The notes below the pieces were generated by a model. The model saw nothing but the letters and a program-made list of their open reading frames with translations. It searched no databases and was not told where the DNA came from. Position numbers and translations under genes: made by a program. This document shows positions 11,701 through 24,499 of a stretch of 64,000 nucleotides of DNA, one piece after another (the first letter of the stretch is position 1; each line of letters starts with the position of its first letter). The DNA is from Whalleya microplaca (lineage: Eukaryota; Ascomycota; Sordariomycetes; Xylariales; Xylariaceae). The stretch is taken from assembly GCA_022497155.1 (NCBI GenBank), contig MU385769.1:62001-126000 (forward strand). Reading direction: 5' to 3'.

Positions 11701-11957
11701 TGTATCAAGGATTAAAGTAATTGTTATAAAACGATATAGTTTTTAGTTATAAAAGGTCGCTAGAGATATTAATAAAATATATAATAAAAGTTTTCTTAAT
11801 AGGTTAGTTAAAAAAAAGTGCTCCTTAAATAAAGAGGTAAAAAAACCTCCTTTTATACTATTTTATATAACAAATAAATACTTATTAATAAATATTTATT
11901 AGGTTTATTAAAATAGCCGCTAAAAGCAAAATACTATAATTTATATAGCAAATAATA
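11701..11957. other. AT-rich spacer, nothing recognised
   Basis: Return to RIP-type sequence between the GATAA island and the 206-bp repeats. Confidence 0.4.
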
Positions 11958-12620
11958 AACCTTAAGGTCTTAAGTTAAAGATAAGGCTATATCCGGGCGT
12001 TATAACAGTCCTAAATTATTTTTAGCTTATTACTTAATCTAACAAAACAATATTTAAAACCTCCCTACCGTTTCCTTATTTCCTTTTTACTAGCTTAAAA
12101 GAAATAATTAAATAATATATAATAATAAAACGCTTAGCCGGTTTCGCCTATATAATTAGGTTATAGCCCCTATTTATATCCTAAACCCTAAGTTATATTT
12201 CGGTATTATAACAGTTTTAAGTTATTTTTAGCTTATTATTTAATTTAGTAAAACGATATTTAAAATTTTTTTACCGTTTTTTTATTTCTTTTTTGCTAGC
12301 TTAAAAAGAATAGTTAAATAATATATAATAATAAAGCGTTTAGCCGGTTTCGCTTATATAATTAAGTTATAGCCTTTATTTATATTTTAAACCTTAGGCT
12401 ATATTTCGACGTTATAATAGTCTTAAGTTATTTTTAGCTTATTATTTAATTTAGTAAAACGATATTTGGAATTTCCCTACCGCTTTTTTATTCCTTTTTT
12501 ATTAGCTTAAAAAAAATAGTCGAATAATATATAATAATAAAACGTTTAGCCGGTTTTATTTATACGATCGGGTTATAGCCTTTATTTATATCTTATATTC
12601 TAGGTTTTAGGTCCCGTTAT
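11958..12620. repeat. 206-bp tandem repeat, three units
   Basis: The anchor TATAACAGT/TATAATAGT occurs near 12001, 12207 and 12413, about 206 bp apart, with the start of a fourth near 12617. Each unit carries TTATTTTTAGCTTATTA, CTTAGCCGG or TTTAGCCGG, and a TTATAGCC...TATATC block. 206 is not a multiple of three, so this is probably non-coding satellite-like DNA, unlike the two repeats to its left. Confidence 0.85.
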
Positions 12621-15600
12621 AATAACTTAATATCCTTTTAAATTTAAAGGGCTAAAAATATTATTAGTTTTACTATAGCAAACTCGGTTTAATATAGGCT
12701 AATAATATAGCAATCTTTAAATTGCTATAAATATATATTTTAAATCTAATATAAAAGCGGCATAAGTAGTTATTATTTTCTAATCCGATATATTTTTCGG
12801 TTTCCCTTAAGTATTACTAGCCTTTCGAGCCTTTAAAAAATACGGAAAGTAAAATAAAAAAAAATCGTTTTTTAATTTTAAAAGCTAACTTATTTTTAAT
12901 ATAGCTCCAAAAATCTATTAAACGGGTTTTAACCTATTAAATCTTTATAGACTTATAGACTGGAAATAAACAAAGCTATCGCAAGATATAAAAAAGGAAA
13001 AGTAATTCTTATTATCTTTCGATTTATCCCGAGCTAACTCGTAAAGAAAGGCTTTATATAATATAGCGGCGAAAAAAAGCTTCTAAAATCTATTAAATCG
13101 GATAGGTATTTAATTATAACAATTTCCCTTTTATTATATATTCCCGATTCTTTTTTTTTATTGCTAATTTTACGCTATTTTTATATAACTATTATTATAT
13201 ATATTTATAAAATCGATTATATTAATATATATTTTAATAATCTCTTTTTTATTCCCGGCTTAGCTATTTAGCTTAGCTATTTTATTTATCCCGCTAGCGA
13301 TTTATATCGACAAGTTTTAAAATTAGCCCTAAAAAACCCTATATTTATATACGTTTTAATTCTTTAGTATACTTTAATAATAAAATACCTTCTGTTTATT
13401 TATTTTTTTAAATTTATTATCTATTAAACTATTAATAATTTAATTTAGCCTTATAAACTTTTGCTATCCGTAATTTTTATATAGCTTTTCCAAAAAGATT
13501 TTACCGACTATAACTTATTAGTTAATTTTTATTATTATTTGTTACCTAAATATAATATTAAAAATAAAAGCGGTAATATTATAAATAAAAGGACTATAAA
13601 AATAGCTATAAAACTATAGTACTTTAATTTAGCACCTAATGGCTTATATAAAAGTTTGTAAAAAAAAGTTATATATTATATAACGTATAACCCGCTACTA
13701 ACTATCCGCGCAATTATTCGCTTAAATTATAATAGGTTATAATTTAGAAAATAAGACTTAATTTAAAAGTTAACGGGATTTTAAGGGATTTTTTTTGCCA
13801 AACGTGCTTTAATAAATATATTAATATAAAAGAAGAAAAGTTTTGCCCCTATTATTACAGATAATAAAATATATATAAATATAGTTTAAATTTATATAAT
13901 ATATAAAATTAAAAAGTATATAAGAAATAATAGTAGCTAAAAATATATTTTTTTAGCATTATTAATATTTATATTAAAATAGTAATACCTGCTATAGCTT
14001 AAGCGGGAAAGCTGTTAAAATAATTTCTGTAATATATTAGATTAATATTATCACTCTCGGATTTAATTCGCACCTTAAATATAATATTCTAATAAATATT
14101 TAATACCTATATTTTACCCTTATATTTACTTATACTACTTAAATGCTGCCGCTAACCGAAACTTTTATTTTATAATATAGCATTAAACGAAGCGAATTAT
14201 TTATACGCTTATTACGTTATTTCAAACGGGATACCGACTAATTGCTATAAAATAAATAATATATTAAGAAATCGACTAATAGACTGGCTTATAATAAAAA
14301 TCCGGTAGTTATATATTAGAAACGGGTACTTAAATAGCGCATTTTAAGATTGCCGGTATTAATAAAGGCATTAAGCTTTTTATAAACTTTAGGTATATAG
14401 TTTATAAGACTTTTATATAGTATTTTAAATTAGTACGGGCTAAACCCTTATATATAATGTTTTTTTTACCGACCGATAGTAAAGAATATTATTTTTAATA
14501 TATATAACTTATATTAAAATATTATATAATTATATTTATTTGTATTTTATATAATACCTTTTATTTTACGGTAGTTATTTATATTATATTTTAGTTCCTA
14601 TAACTATTATAAACTAAATTTAGTTATATATTTAGTAATTATTTTAATTAATTTATATTATTCGGTATATAATAAAAACTAAAAGGTATATAAGAAATAA
14701 TAAAAAAATAAAAAATATCTTTTAAATAATATAAATATATTTATTTAACTATCGGTATAACGCGACTATTATTATTTAATTTTTTTATAGCTTTTAAAAT
14801 TAAAATTTTTTTTTTATAAATAACTTTATATATTAAAGCTTAAAATCCTTACGCGTTTACTTACTTCCGGAATCCGGCCGTTTATTTTATTATCGGAAAT
14901 TATAAACAAATATTGCCGGTATTTTATTTTCCACTTTATTATCGGTTATAATACCCGCTTAGCCCGTATTATTTAATGCTTAAGGTAGCTTTATAAACTA
15001 ATTTAAGCTTAAATTAATATAGAATTAAAAGAATTATTATATAAAAGTAATAAGGAGGCTTATAAAAGTATATTTAGCCCGGCTTATTAATTTAACGGCT
15101 GCGTTTTATAGGTATCGTTTTTTGCGTTAACTGGAATAATCGCTTACTTATTACTATAAATTAAGCCGCCGCCGCTTTATACAGGTTTTTTTAGCCGAAA
15201 ATATTATAAGATTTCGTAACTAATTTACTTAATAAAACTATTACGCCTTTTCCGGCATTATAGATAGTAAATATAGCCTACGTAATAGCTGTAATATATT
15301 AGGAATAGCTTTTTTACGCCTATAAAAATTTAGCTATTTACCGATATATTTTTATTAAACTTTTTAGGCTTCCTATTACGGCGCTAGTAGTAATAATATT
15401 TTACTAAAGTACTAATACTATATTATACTATATAATCGCGTTCTTTATATATATATAAGGCTGCCGCTAGAAAAAAGTATATTAAATATTAGATATAAAA
15501 GCTATAGCTTTAATATAAGTTTTAGTCTATCCTTTCTTAATTTTAGTGCGAAAATTTCTTTCGACTAAAACTATATTAAATACGGATATAATAATATACG

Positions 15601-16270
15601 GCTCGAGTTAAGTATAAAAAAAATAGTAAGCGTAATTACAAATATAAGGATAAAAACCAGCTGGGAACTTTTAAAAGTTATAATAACTAATATATTTTTT
15701 TATATTTATTTTTACTACTATATATAAATATAAACCCCTTTTATATAATAAGTTATAAAAACTTTATATATATTATTTAAATAATAATATATAAACGATA
15801 TATAAAAATTAAAGCGAATATAAATTATAAAGCTACTTTATTTTTAACTAATAGTTTAAAAATCGCCGGAAATTAAATTACGTTAGACTATTTTTATATA
15901 ACGTTATATTTATTATTTCGTTTTATAGTATTAGTTATCTTAATTTTTGTTTAAATAAAAAAGCCGCTATATATTTTATACGATATTTAGAGATTTTAAC
16001 TAATAATATTATACTAAAGGGTATAAAAGTAGTGTAAAAAAGGAAAAAAGTAAATAAGCCTTTAATAAAAAAGCTAAGTAAAAGCGAAAGTATATTTAAA
16101 TTTAAAAAAGCCTAATTTTACTAAAAAATAAACTTTTTTTCCTTATATTTACTTTTATTTAGTTTTACCTTATTATAAAATATCGTATAATATAAATCCG
16201 CTTCTACACTTATTTATATTAAACCTAATATTATTATAGCTACTAATATTAAACTATAATTTACCGATAT
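12621..16270. other. RIPed DNA, no assignable feature
   Basis: About 3.6 kb of saturated AT-rich sequence. The minus strand at about 15110-15480 reads for roughly 120 codons with fewer stops than its composition predicts, including CRKRRNSF and GGGLIYSN, so a coding fossil may lie there; no family is recognised. No long repeats or LTR ends were identified. Confidence 0.3.
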
Positions 16271-16279
16271 TAAATTAAA

Positions 16280-17226
16280 TAATTTAGCTTAAATTATTTA
16301 ATAATATAACTTTTAATAAGAAATAATTAGGGTTATTTTTGCAAAAAAACTATAGTAACTTTACTTTCGGGAATATAATACTCGATAAGCGGCCGGGAAT
16401 GTTTAAAAAAAAGTTTAATAACTTTATTTTTATAAATATAATGTTTTATAAACTGCCGGGCATATTTAAAAACGACTTTCGCGATTCTGCTTTCGGAAAT
16501 ATAATGTTCGATAAATTATTAGGTATATTTAAATAAGCTTTTGGCAACTTTATTTCCGGGGATATAATATTTAATAAACTGCCGGGAATATTTAAATAAA
16601 ATTTTAGCGACTTTAATTCTTAGGGTATTATACCCGATAATAGATTTATTAAATTATTTATAGCCGAATTTAATATCGAAACGCTAGCTAATAATGTTTT
16701 TATTACTTATAATAACGATATTTATAGCATAGTTATATTATTTTATAATAATAATTACGGATATATATTAGCTACGGCTAAAATACCTATAAATTTTAAT
16801 AGCCCGGTTATAATTAACCTAACTAGCGACTTTAATGCTGAAATCGATATACCGATACCAATAATATCGAGGAAAAGGCGTCAGTTATTTAAGCTGTTAT
16901 AATATTATAAAAAAGTATATCTTACTTATAACCTTTAATTAAATCTACAAATTAAAATTGTCGATATTTATTTCAAGTTTAACTATTATAGCCTATATTA
17001 GAATAGGCGAAAGAATATTTGAAAACGTAAAAACAATAATTTTATAAACCTTAAAAAGTTAACCGGAAAAAATATAAAAGGGCTATTTAATTTGGAGTAA
17101 TTTTATTTAAAAAACTTTTTACCTTTTCTATTTATATATATACGGGCTAATAGTAACGGATATAATATTGCGCTCGAATAGGAAAATAAGCGTAACTTAT
17201 TTATAAGTTTCGATTTAGTTTAATAG
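16280..17226 (+). pseudogene. Decayed protein with 21-residue repeats and a basic C-terminal part
   Basis: A single plus-strand frame spans about 300 codons with few stops, and one stretch of roughly 100 codons (16637 to about 16900) has none. The N-terminal part holds four 21-residue units around FGNIMFDKLPGIFK. It is followed by KLFIAEFNIETLANNVFITY, then SRKRRQLFKLL and a Lys/Arg-rich region ending near 17226. Stops lie mainly where Trp or Gln is plausible (CTT-TAG, TTA-TAA). No known family is recognised. No intact copy is present here, and the true start and end are unknown. Coding origin is inferred from frame openness plus repeat length being a multiple of three. Confidence 0.5.
16340..16610 (+). 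repeat. 63-bp tandem repeat, four units
   Basis: The CCGGG/CCGGGAAT anchor or its RIPed form recurs at 63-bp steps (16393, 16456, 16519, 16582). Each unit encodes a version of GNIMFDKLPGIFK. A weaker fifth unit may lie just upstream. Confidence 0.85.
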
Positions 17227-19630
17227 TAATAAAAATTTCGCGTATTATATATTAATATAAAACAGATATTATTTTATTTAAGCAAAAGTTAAAAGGTTAA
17301 GTAAGCTTAAGTAAACTTTATTATTTTATTATTAATTTAGTTAAGCTAAAAAAATTAATTATAGTATTATTTATTAGGTATATATATAATGTTAATAATG
17401 GAAACGGTATTTTAGGAAATCCAGGGGAGCCGATAAATAATAATATTTTATTAAATATAAAAGGAATAGCTAATTAGTATTAAAAAGTCGTTATATTAAT
17501 AATTATTTATATTTCGGTTTAATTAAATAACTATAGTTAAAATATAAAATCTTAATCAGTAATAGCGATACTTATAAATAAAAGCGGTAACTATAGTTAA
17601 AACTATATTACGGCCGATATATTTAAAGGCTTTTTTTTAGTTACGAGCTGTTATTATTACATAATAAGCTCTTATATTTTTTTTAGCTATATTATAGCTT
17701 TTTATATTATTTTATAATAATAAATAGCTAGGATTTAATATAAATGTTTAAATAAATAATATTATTTACTCTTTTAAAGTAATATAAAATATACTAAATT
17801 ATTTTTAGATTTATTATTTTAATTATATTAATAATTATATATAATATTTTATTTTTATAATATATAGCTGATATATAGTTATAAGTAAGCAAATATAACT
17901 TTAGTTAGATATTACGACTTCTTAGTAACGGATAAACAACCGGTCGCGCAGTTTTTTAGCGACCCGTTATCGAACCTTTAAATCTCGAGTATTTAATAAG
18001 TATTATATTTACCGAATTATACGTAAATATACTATTTAGTCCTAAATAACCGGAATATAAGTAATAATATTTAAATATTACTTTTTTTTTATTTGCGTTA
18101 TTTAGTATATTTTGCTAAATATATTAATATTTCGAATAAGTTTGCTAAAGCTAAGAAAATAGACTTTCTAACTATATATACTTAAGCAAAATTCTCTACT
18201 ATCTATATTTTAAATACCTACTAATATATATATATTAATTAGCAAATAAAAATATTATACGTTATTAAAATAATAGCTAAACTATATCTAATAATTAATT
18301 ATAAAAAACGGGAAATTACGCTAATTAAGTTTATAAGCATTTTAAAAACTTACGAAAATTTTATATAAAAAAAAAACAAATTAAAATTATTTATAAAAGC
18401 GGAGAACTTTTAAGCACTATTTAAAAAGCTTACTAATTTATTACATTAACTGTTATTAGGCTTATAACTTATGTATATATATATATACTTTATAACTAAG
18501 CTATAAAATATATATACGCGGGCTATAAACTATAAGCCTAACATTATTTATTTAGTAACTAATCTATAAAATATATAAATATATATCGATAGCTATATAT
18601 AATATAATATATTTAATATACTAAAAAAAACCCCTTTTATTTAAACTATTATTTAAGCGAAACTATATAAAATCTAAACTTAATATACTATATATTTACG
18701 GCGTATTTAAAAAGTTAAATAACGATAGGAAAAAAAGAGCTTAAAAAGGAAAAAGGGGCTAAATAAAAAATTTAATCTTAAGACTACGAGATAAAAAATA
18801 ATATAAATCGCTTTAAATATAATAACCTATTCGAAAAATACTATTTTTTTTTGCTTGGAACATTTTTATTAGCGCTTTATTATTTGTTTTAAGCTTTTAG
18901 ATACTTTTCTTTCGCGGATATCCGGACTATTATATAAGATATTTGTTTCCGACCTTACAATTTTATCTTTTTCGTAATATATCTCTTACGACATATTTAT
19001 TTATAAAAGGCGGTACGGGACCGGGCTTTTTTTTTATTACCCGAGCCTCCGTAAAATTTTTTAAGCTTGCGGGACACCCGGCTTTTTTAGACTTAATGCT
19101 TCCGTTATATTATCTAATTTTAATTATAGTCGTTATTTTTAAGAAAGAAATAAATAATAAGGCATAAAAGATATAACTATTTAGACTTTATTATATTTGC
19201 TTTTTTAGACGGTTTATATATTTTTTTATATATATTAGGCAGCCTTTTTTAAAAGTATAGCGTTTGGGTAGCCTATATAATAAATCCGAAAGGTAACCGG
19301 AAAAAGCCCGTTCCCGAAATAATATATCTATTATATTTATACTAGCTATTATAAAATAAAATAATCGATTAGTAATTTAAAATAAAAATAAATTTATATA
19401 ATGTCTAATTTAAAAAGTAATAAAGCTAAATATAAAGTATAAAAATAAATAAAAACTTAAACTTAAGTTAAAAATAAAATAAGGACTTTTTTATAAATAT
19501 TTTTAGGGAATTTAGAGGCTCTCGTTTACTTTAGCTATAAAATAAAGCCCAAAAGGCCGCGGCATTTTTAAAACTCGACTTATATAATTTTTAAGTTATT
19601 TATATCTTACCATAAGGATAAACCGAAGTA
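17227..19630. other. RIPed DNA, weak fossil frames only
   Basis: Saturated AT-rich sequence. On the minus strand near 18850-19080 two overlapping frames read for 40-60 codons (one with KKKPGPVPPFINKYVV, another with RERKVSKSLKQIIKR). This may be a frameshifted coding remnant, but neither is recognised. Nothing else supported. Confidence 0.3.
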
Positions 19631-19634
19631 ATAA

Positions 19635-19934
19635 TGTAATGGGGCAGGGGATTACGGGTATTAATAGCAGCTTAGGAGCCACTAAAAGCCCCTTAAAGCT
19701 ACGTTATAAAGCATTTTATAGGGCACTTTATAAGGTATTTATAAAGTATTTTATAGGGCAATTTATAGTGGATTATATACCTATATTTAGCTGACTTTTT
19801 CCCTTATATCTCCTTTACTTTTTTATAATAAAGATTACTAGATAGTCACACACATATAGCTTTAGCAGCTAATATACACTTATTTTAACTTGATATCTCA
19901 CTTTCGATTTACCTTAACACCCTGTCTTAAGACA
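19635..19934 (+). repeat. Left LTR (300 bp), strongly RIPed
   Basis: Begins TGTAATGGGGCAGGGG and ends CTTAAGACA. By eye it differs from the right LTR at roughly three dozen sites, all transitions. In most of them this copy has T where the right copy has C (for example TTTATA against CCACAG). Confidence 0.9.
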
Positions 19935-20481
19935 TTTGGCTTACTCCCGGACAGGCCTTAATTTTTTTGCCTTTTAATTAATCGAGCAAAACAGTCCTTT
20001 TTATTATACCATAAGTTATAAAGGCATAAAATTCACCAGCAATAGCTACTTAAAGTACATACTGTTAGACTCACTTTCGCACGCGAACTATTTCATTCCA
20101 TTTTGTCCGATAGCCACCTGTCTCTTATATAAATCAAACCAAGCTATATGCTCGATCGATAGCTAGCCAGCTGCCTTATTTATATATTATATCTATGTCA
20201 CTTGTTACTTACGATTTACAAATTTTCTTTTTATATAACAGGATACTAGGAATACAGAGCGCGATAACACCAAAAACACCAGACCGTATGTTTTATATAT
20301 AAACCTGTTTATTTTTATATAGGTAACGGTAACAAGCTAATTATGCTATTAGTATATGGCTGGATGTAGCCAGCTATTGACACGTATACGATTTGTATGG
20401 ACGACGATATCGGATGACACCTTTTTACACCCTGATACACCTCATTACTTGAATGTCACCTTCAGCAGCAAGGGAGGCTGT

Positions 20482-20740
20482 CAGCTGCTGCTGCTGCTGC
20501 TGCTGCTAGCTGTGGCTAGCTGACCTGCTGTCACCTGCTGACCTGCTGTCACCTGCTGACCTGCTGTCACCTGCTGTCAGCTGCTAGGGAGGCTTATAGG
20601 GAGGTCACCTGACCTGACCTGCTGCTGCTAATAGCTGTGGCTATTTGACCTGTTAAAAGCCGTGGCTAGCTGTGGCTAGCTGACCTGTTGTCACCTAACC
20701 CTGCTGCTGCTGCTGCTGCTGCTAATAGCTGTGGCTATCT
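20482..20740. repeat. CTG microsatellites and ACCTGCTGTC minisatellite
   Basis: Seven CTG triplets at 20485-20505 and seven more at 20701-20721 flank a block of alternating ACCTGCTGTC/ACCTGCTG units of about 18 bp (20521-20580), plus repeated AGCTGTGGCTA. All lies inside the LTR element. CTG/CAG repeats are rare in such AT-rich surroundings. Confidence 0.85.
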
Positions 20741-20822
20741 GACCTGTTACCCTAAGGTCCCTGGGGTGAAAATTTTTTTTTCAGATCTGAAGGTCAGGCA
20801 TTCAAGTGTGGGGCGTGTTTTC

Positions 20823-20892
20823 ATTTTTTTTTTTTTGTCTTTTTTTTTTTTTTTTTAGATTTTTCAGCTGCGTGGACGCTAGCTGAAAAATC
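20823..20892. repeat. T tracts and 12-bp hairpin next to the polypurine tract
   Basis: Long T runs (about 20824-20856) precede GATTTTTCAGCT at 20858-20869, which pairs perfectly with AGCTGAAAAATC at 20881-20892 around an 11-base loop. The purine tract and right LTR follow at once. The position suggests a role in the element's RNA (inference). Confidence 0.7.
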
Positions 20893-20901
20893 AGGGAGGG
20901 A

Positions 20902-21201
20902 TGTAATAGGGCAGGGGATTACGGGTATTAACAGCAGCTTAGGAGCCACTAAAAGCCCCCTAAAGCCACGTCATAAGGCACTCCACAGGGCATTCCACAG
21001 GGTATCCACAAGGCACTCCACAGGGCAATTTACAGTGGATCACATACCTGTATTTAGCTGACCTTTTCCCTTACATCTCCTTCACTTTTTTATAACAGAG
21101 ATCACTAAATAATTATACACATATAGCTTTAGCAACTAATATACACTCATTTTAACTTAATATCTCACTTTCGATTTACCCTAACACCCTGTCCTAAGAC
21201 A
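20902..21201 (+). repeat. Right LTR (300 bp), less RIPed
   Basis: Begins TGTAATAGGGCAGGGG and ends CCTAAGACA. It has the same length as the left LTR and keeps most CpA sites lost there. A few sites (for example TTAATATC against TTGATATC) are mutated only in this copy. Confidence 0.9.
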
Positions 21202-21240
21202 ATAACTAGTTAGCGGCTACTTAAAACTAGTAAGAGTTTT

Positions 21241-21630
21241 TTAAATAAAGGTAATCCGCCGGCGAAAAAATATAGAAAAGTTTTAAAAAAAAGTTAACCT
21301 TAGTTTCGAACGTTTAAAGATCTAGCTTTATATAGTTTTATATGCCGTAATTGAAAAAATATAAGTAGATCTGGGTTTAAGGGATATTTCGCGGCTATAA
21401 TAAAACTAATAATAAAAAGGAATTAAAAAGCAGCCGAGAGATTAAAAAGTACGGAAAAGTTTTAAAAAAAAGTTAACTTTAGTTTCGAACGTTTAAAAAT
21501 CCAGCTTTATACGGTTTTATATATTATAGTCGAAAGAATATAGGTAGATTTAGGTTTAAGAGATATTTTGCGGCTATAATAAAACTAATAATAAAAAGAA
21601 ATTAAAAGTCAGCCGAAAAATTAAGAAATA
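21241..21630. repeat. About 180-bp tandem duplication
   Basis: GTTTTAAAAAAAAGTTAAC recurs at 21280 and 21459, within units that also share TTTCGAACGTTTAAA, CGGCTATAATAAAACTAATAATAAAAA and CAGCCGA. A third partial start is at about 21605. Short plus-strand frames (FERLK.QLYTVLY, GRFRFKRYFAAIIKL) hint at former coding, but the frame shifts between units. Confidence 0.75.
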
Positions 21631-24499
21631 ATTAAACAAAATAGCGCAAATAATTAAGCCGGGAATTCTTTAAGCCAGGCTTCTTATTAATAGCTAAAGG
21701 GTTAATATCGATATAATACTTAGCACTTAAGAACGCTAAAGAAGGGAATAAAAGGTAGCTAATATATAAAAGGCTTAATTCGGTTAGATATAAAAATATA
21801 GTCGCTATAGCTATAATGCTAGCTAGGTATAAAAACCTTTAAATCCTATTATATAAAACTTTTATATTTATATTACTATTTATATTATTTCTAATAGATT
21901 AAATTAGAAACTTTATTTAATAAAGCGTTATTACCGTTATCGATATTATTTAAAATAGCCTTTTTAATATATATAATTTTTTAGATATATATTTACGAGT
22001 ATATTTATCCGGCGGTAGCGTTTTTATCCGATTTAGGTTTAGCTTATATATCGATTTTACCGAAACTCGGAATGTTTCTAAAAAAGCAATAAAGTTTTAA
22101 CAATTTTTTCTTAAAAACTATAAGACTTTAAATTTCTGCCAAACCTATTTAAACTACCGATATAATAATTTAATAAACTTGGTTTTATTAATAAAAAAAC
22201 TTTATATTAAATTTTTTATAATATAAAAATTACCGATATTACTAGTTATATTTTTATTTTTACGAATTACCCGATAGTAAATTATCCGATTCTGTTATTT
22301 TAAAAAAGGTTACTAAAAGGATTTACTCTATTTGTTATAAAGATAACTTAAATATAATTATCTTTATATATAATACGTATATTTATTAATCCGTTAAAGA
22401 GATATATTAATATATATTAGGCTATAATTTTTGTTACAAATATATAAACGATTAGTTTAAATAATATAATTAGATATAATCGACATTTATATACTTATAT
22501 TATCGTTTTATAATTAAAGAACGAAATTTAGTTCTATATATTTTAAAATAATTATAATATTCTAATGGCAGTTTTTTATCTCGCGTTTTATTTCTTTTAA
22601 CTAAATCTTTTTTATACAGTTTTATTTATTTTAATATATAATTCCCGTACGCGATATTTGCCCTATTTTATATATAAATAACGTTAAGTTATTAAGCCAG
22701 CTTTTATTTATACTTTTATAATTAATATAACTAAATATTCTTAAAATAAAAAGCTTTTATACTATTTCTATAATTAATAATTACGTATACGAGAAGCTTT
22801 TTTAGCTCTAAAGAAACTTCTCGTAAAAACTTTCGATTACTTCTTACCCGAACCGGCATTTAGTAAATTCTAATACTATCGAAACTGTAATATCGTAAAA
22901 TATAATATGCTATATTTGCCTAGTCCTAATAGTCTTTATAATATCGTTAATATAGCGGTAGTTAGGTATATATTCGGCGCTATAATTTATTAATATCCCA
23001 TTAATATACTCGAAAAGTGTTAATTTAATATTATAAACTATAGTCGTAGCTTAAAAGTCAACCTATATTATAATATAATTATTAAATAAAAATAAGATAG
23101 GTTTTAATTAAATAATTTAAAAATATATTAAAATAATTATAAAACAAAATTAAAGCCTAACTTTTATAATATTTATAGATATTTAAAATAATATAAGGTA
23201 AAATTATAATAAGAAAATTATTAATTAATATATATATAAAAGCGCGCGGCTAAAAACTATTCTCGACTTAGCTAATAAATAAACCTAGCCGCTTTTAGCT
23301 TAAATATTATTCCGGGAGTTAAAACGGGGCGCCTAATAAATATTAATAGCTATAAATGCCGGAGGCTTAAATAAGTCTCCGGAACTAGCGATTACAAGAG
23401 CTTTAAAAAATATATATTTTATACTTATTACGTAACCCGTAAGTTTATTAGTAAAGAAAACTTAAAGCACGTAATTAAATTTATAACAATTTTTAAAACT
23501 AAAACGTAATATAGATAATAATAAAAAAGAAGCGGGTTAATATAAAGAATATACGAAATATAAGAAATATAAGAAATATAATATTTTATTTATAGCTATA
23601 TAAATTAAAAATAGTCTTTTTTATTATTTAGTAGTAAAAAAAACACTATATATAAACTTAGCCTATATTATTACTAAATTATATATAGTAATAAATAATC
23701 TAAATATAGATAGGACTAATTTATAAAATAAACAAAAAATTAATAAAGTAAGAATTCTTATAACTACTTAAGACTAAACGGAGGTTTTTCGGGGTCGAAA
23801 CTTTATCGGCCCTTTTATTTTTAGCTATATAAGGTTAATAAAATTTACCCCGGGTCTAGTAACACTTAATATATCGTCCACTTTTAAATTAGCGTTAGTA
23901 ATAATAATTAATCCGGCTATTTAATACTATATTTTAAGCGCCTTTATTTATATTATTTAGGACCGGTGCTAATTTTAAACTATTACTTACCCGCTAGAAA
24001 TTTTCCTTTTTAATTTTTTTAATTATAACGGAATAAAGTAATTAAAAAACTAAGGTAATTAATTTTATAATAGATTATATTATTAATTATTAATTTTTGC
24101 TTAATAATAAAATTCCTTTTTAATCCCGAGCTAATACGAAAAACTAATATCGTTTTATAAAACTTTCTAGCTAAATTTGTCCCTCGGATCTCGATAATTA
24201 TAAAAGCTAAAAAAAATTTAAATCTAGCTAAGCGGCGTTAAAGTTATATTTTATTAAAGTAACTTACGGCAAGAAAACTTTTATCTTAAGTTCGCTTATA
24301 TATTATAAAACTAATTCTTTTTAAAGTTAAAATCCTACATTTTAGCGTAAACGCGTAACATTTTCCCGGCGGAATATAATTAAGATAAGTATATATAACG
24401 AAACGCGTAATTTAGTTTAAAAGGTTATTTAGTCTAGAATATTTTATAACGGTATTATTAAATTATATATATATTATATTAAATATCTTCTAAATAAAA
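21631..24499. other. RIPed DNA, no assignable feature
   Basis: Saturated AT-rich sequence. One small GC-richer pocket at 23290-23410 contains the hairpin listed separately. No LTRs, TIRs or recognisable frames were found. Confidence 0.35.
23359..23382. repeat. Short GC-rich hairpin
   Basis: CCGGAGGCTT and AAGTCTCCGG pair over ten positions with one mismatch around a 4-base loop. It stands out in the AT-rich background; function unknown. Confidence 0.4.

Larger units (their letters stand above)
19635..21201 (+). mobile_element. Non-autonomous LTR element (TRIM/LARD-like), 1,567 bp
   Basis: Two direct 300-bp repeats that start TG and end CA (19635-19934 and 20902-21201) flank 967 bp. The element is bracketed by ATAA on both sides (19631-19634 and 21202-21205), a probable 4-bp target duplication. 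A purine tract CAGGGAGGGA abuts the right LTR, which sets plus orientation. TGGCTTACTCCCGG starts two bases after the left LTR and is a candidate primer-binding site; I could not match it to a tRNA. The interior has no coding frame. It has CTG microsatellites, an 18-bp minisatellite, long T tracts and a hairpin. The interior is nearly free of RIP changes while the LTRs are mutated. Confidence 0.85.

Noticed and set aside
12181..12200. Telomere-like CTAAACCCTAAG
   Set aside because: A single imperfect copy inside a 206-bp tandem unit; no array of telomeric repeats.
9963..12620. CRISPR-like array
   Set aside because: The units are contiguous tandem repeats with no variable spacers, in a eukaryotic RIP context.
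18943..19167. 74-codon plus-strand ORF
   Set aside because: It is opposite minus-strand frames with more protein-like composition and has no family signal; its hydrophobic content is what AT-rich DNA gives.
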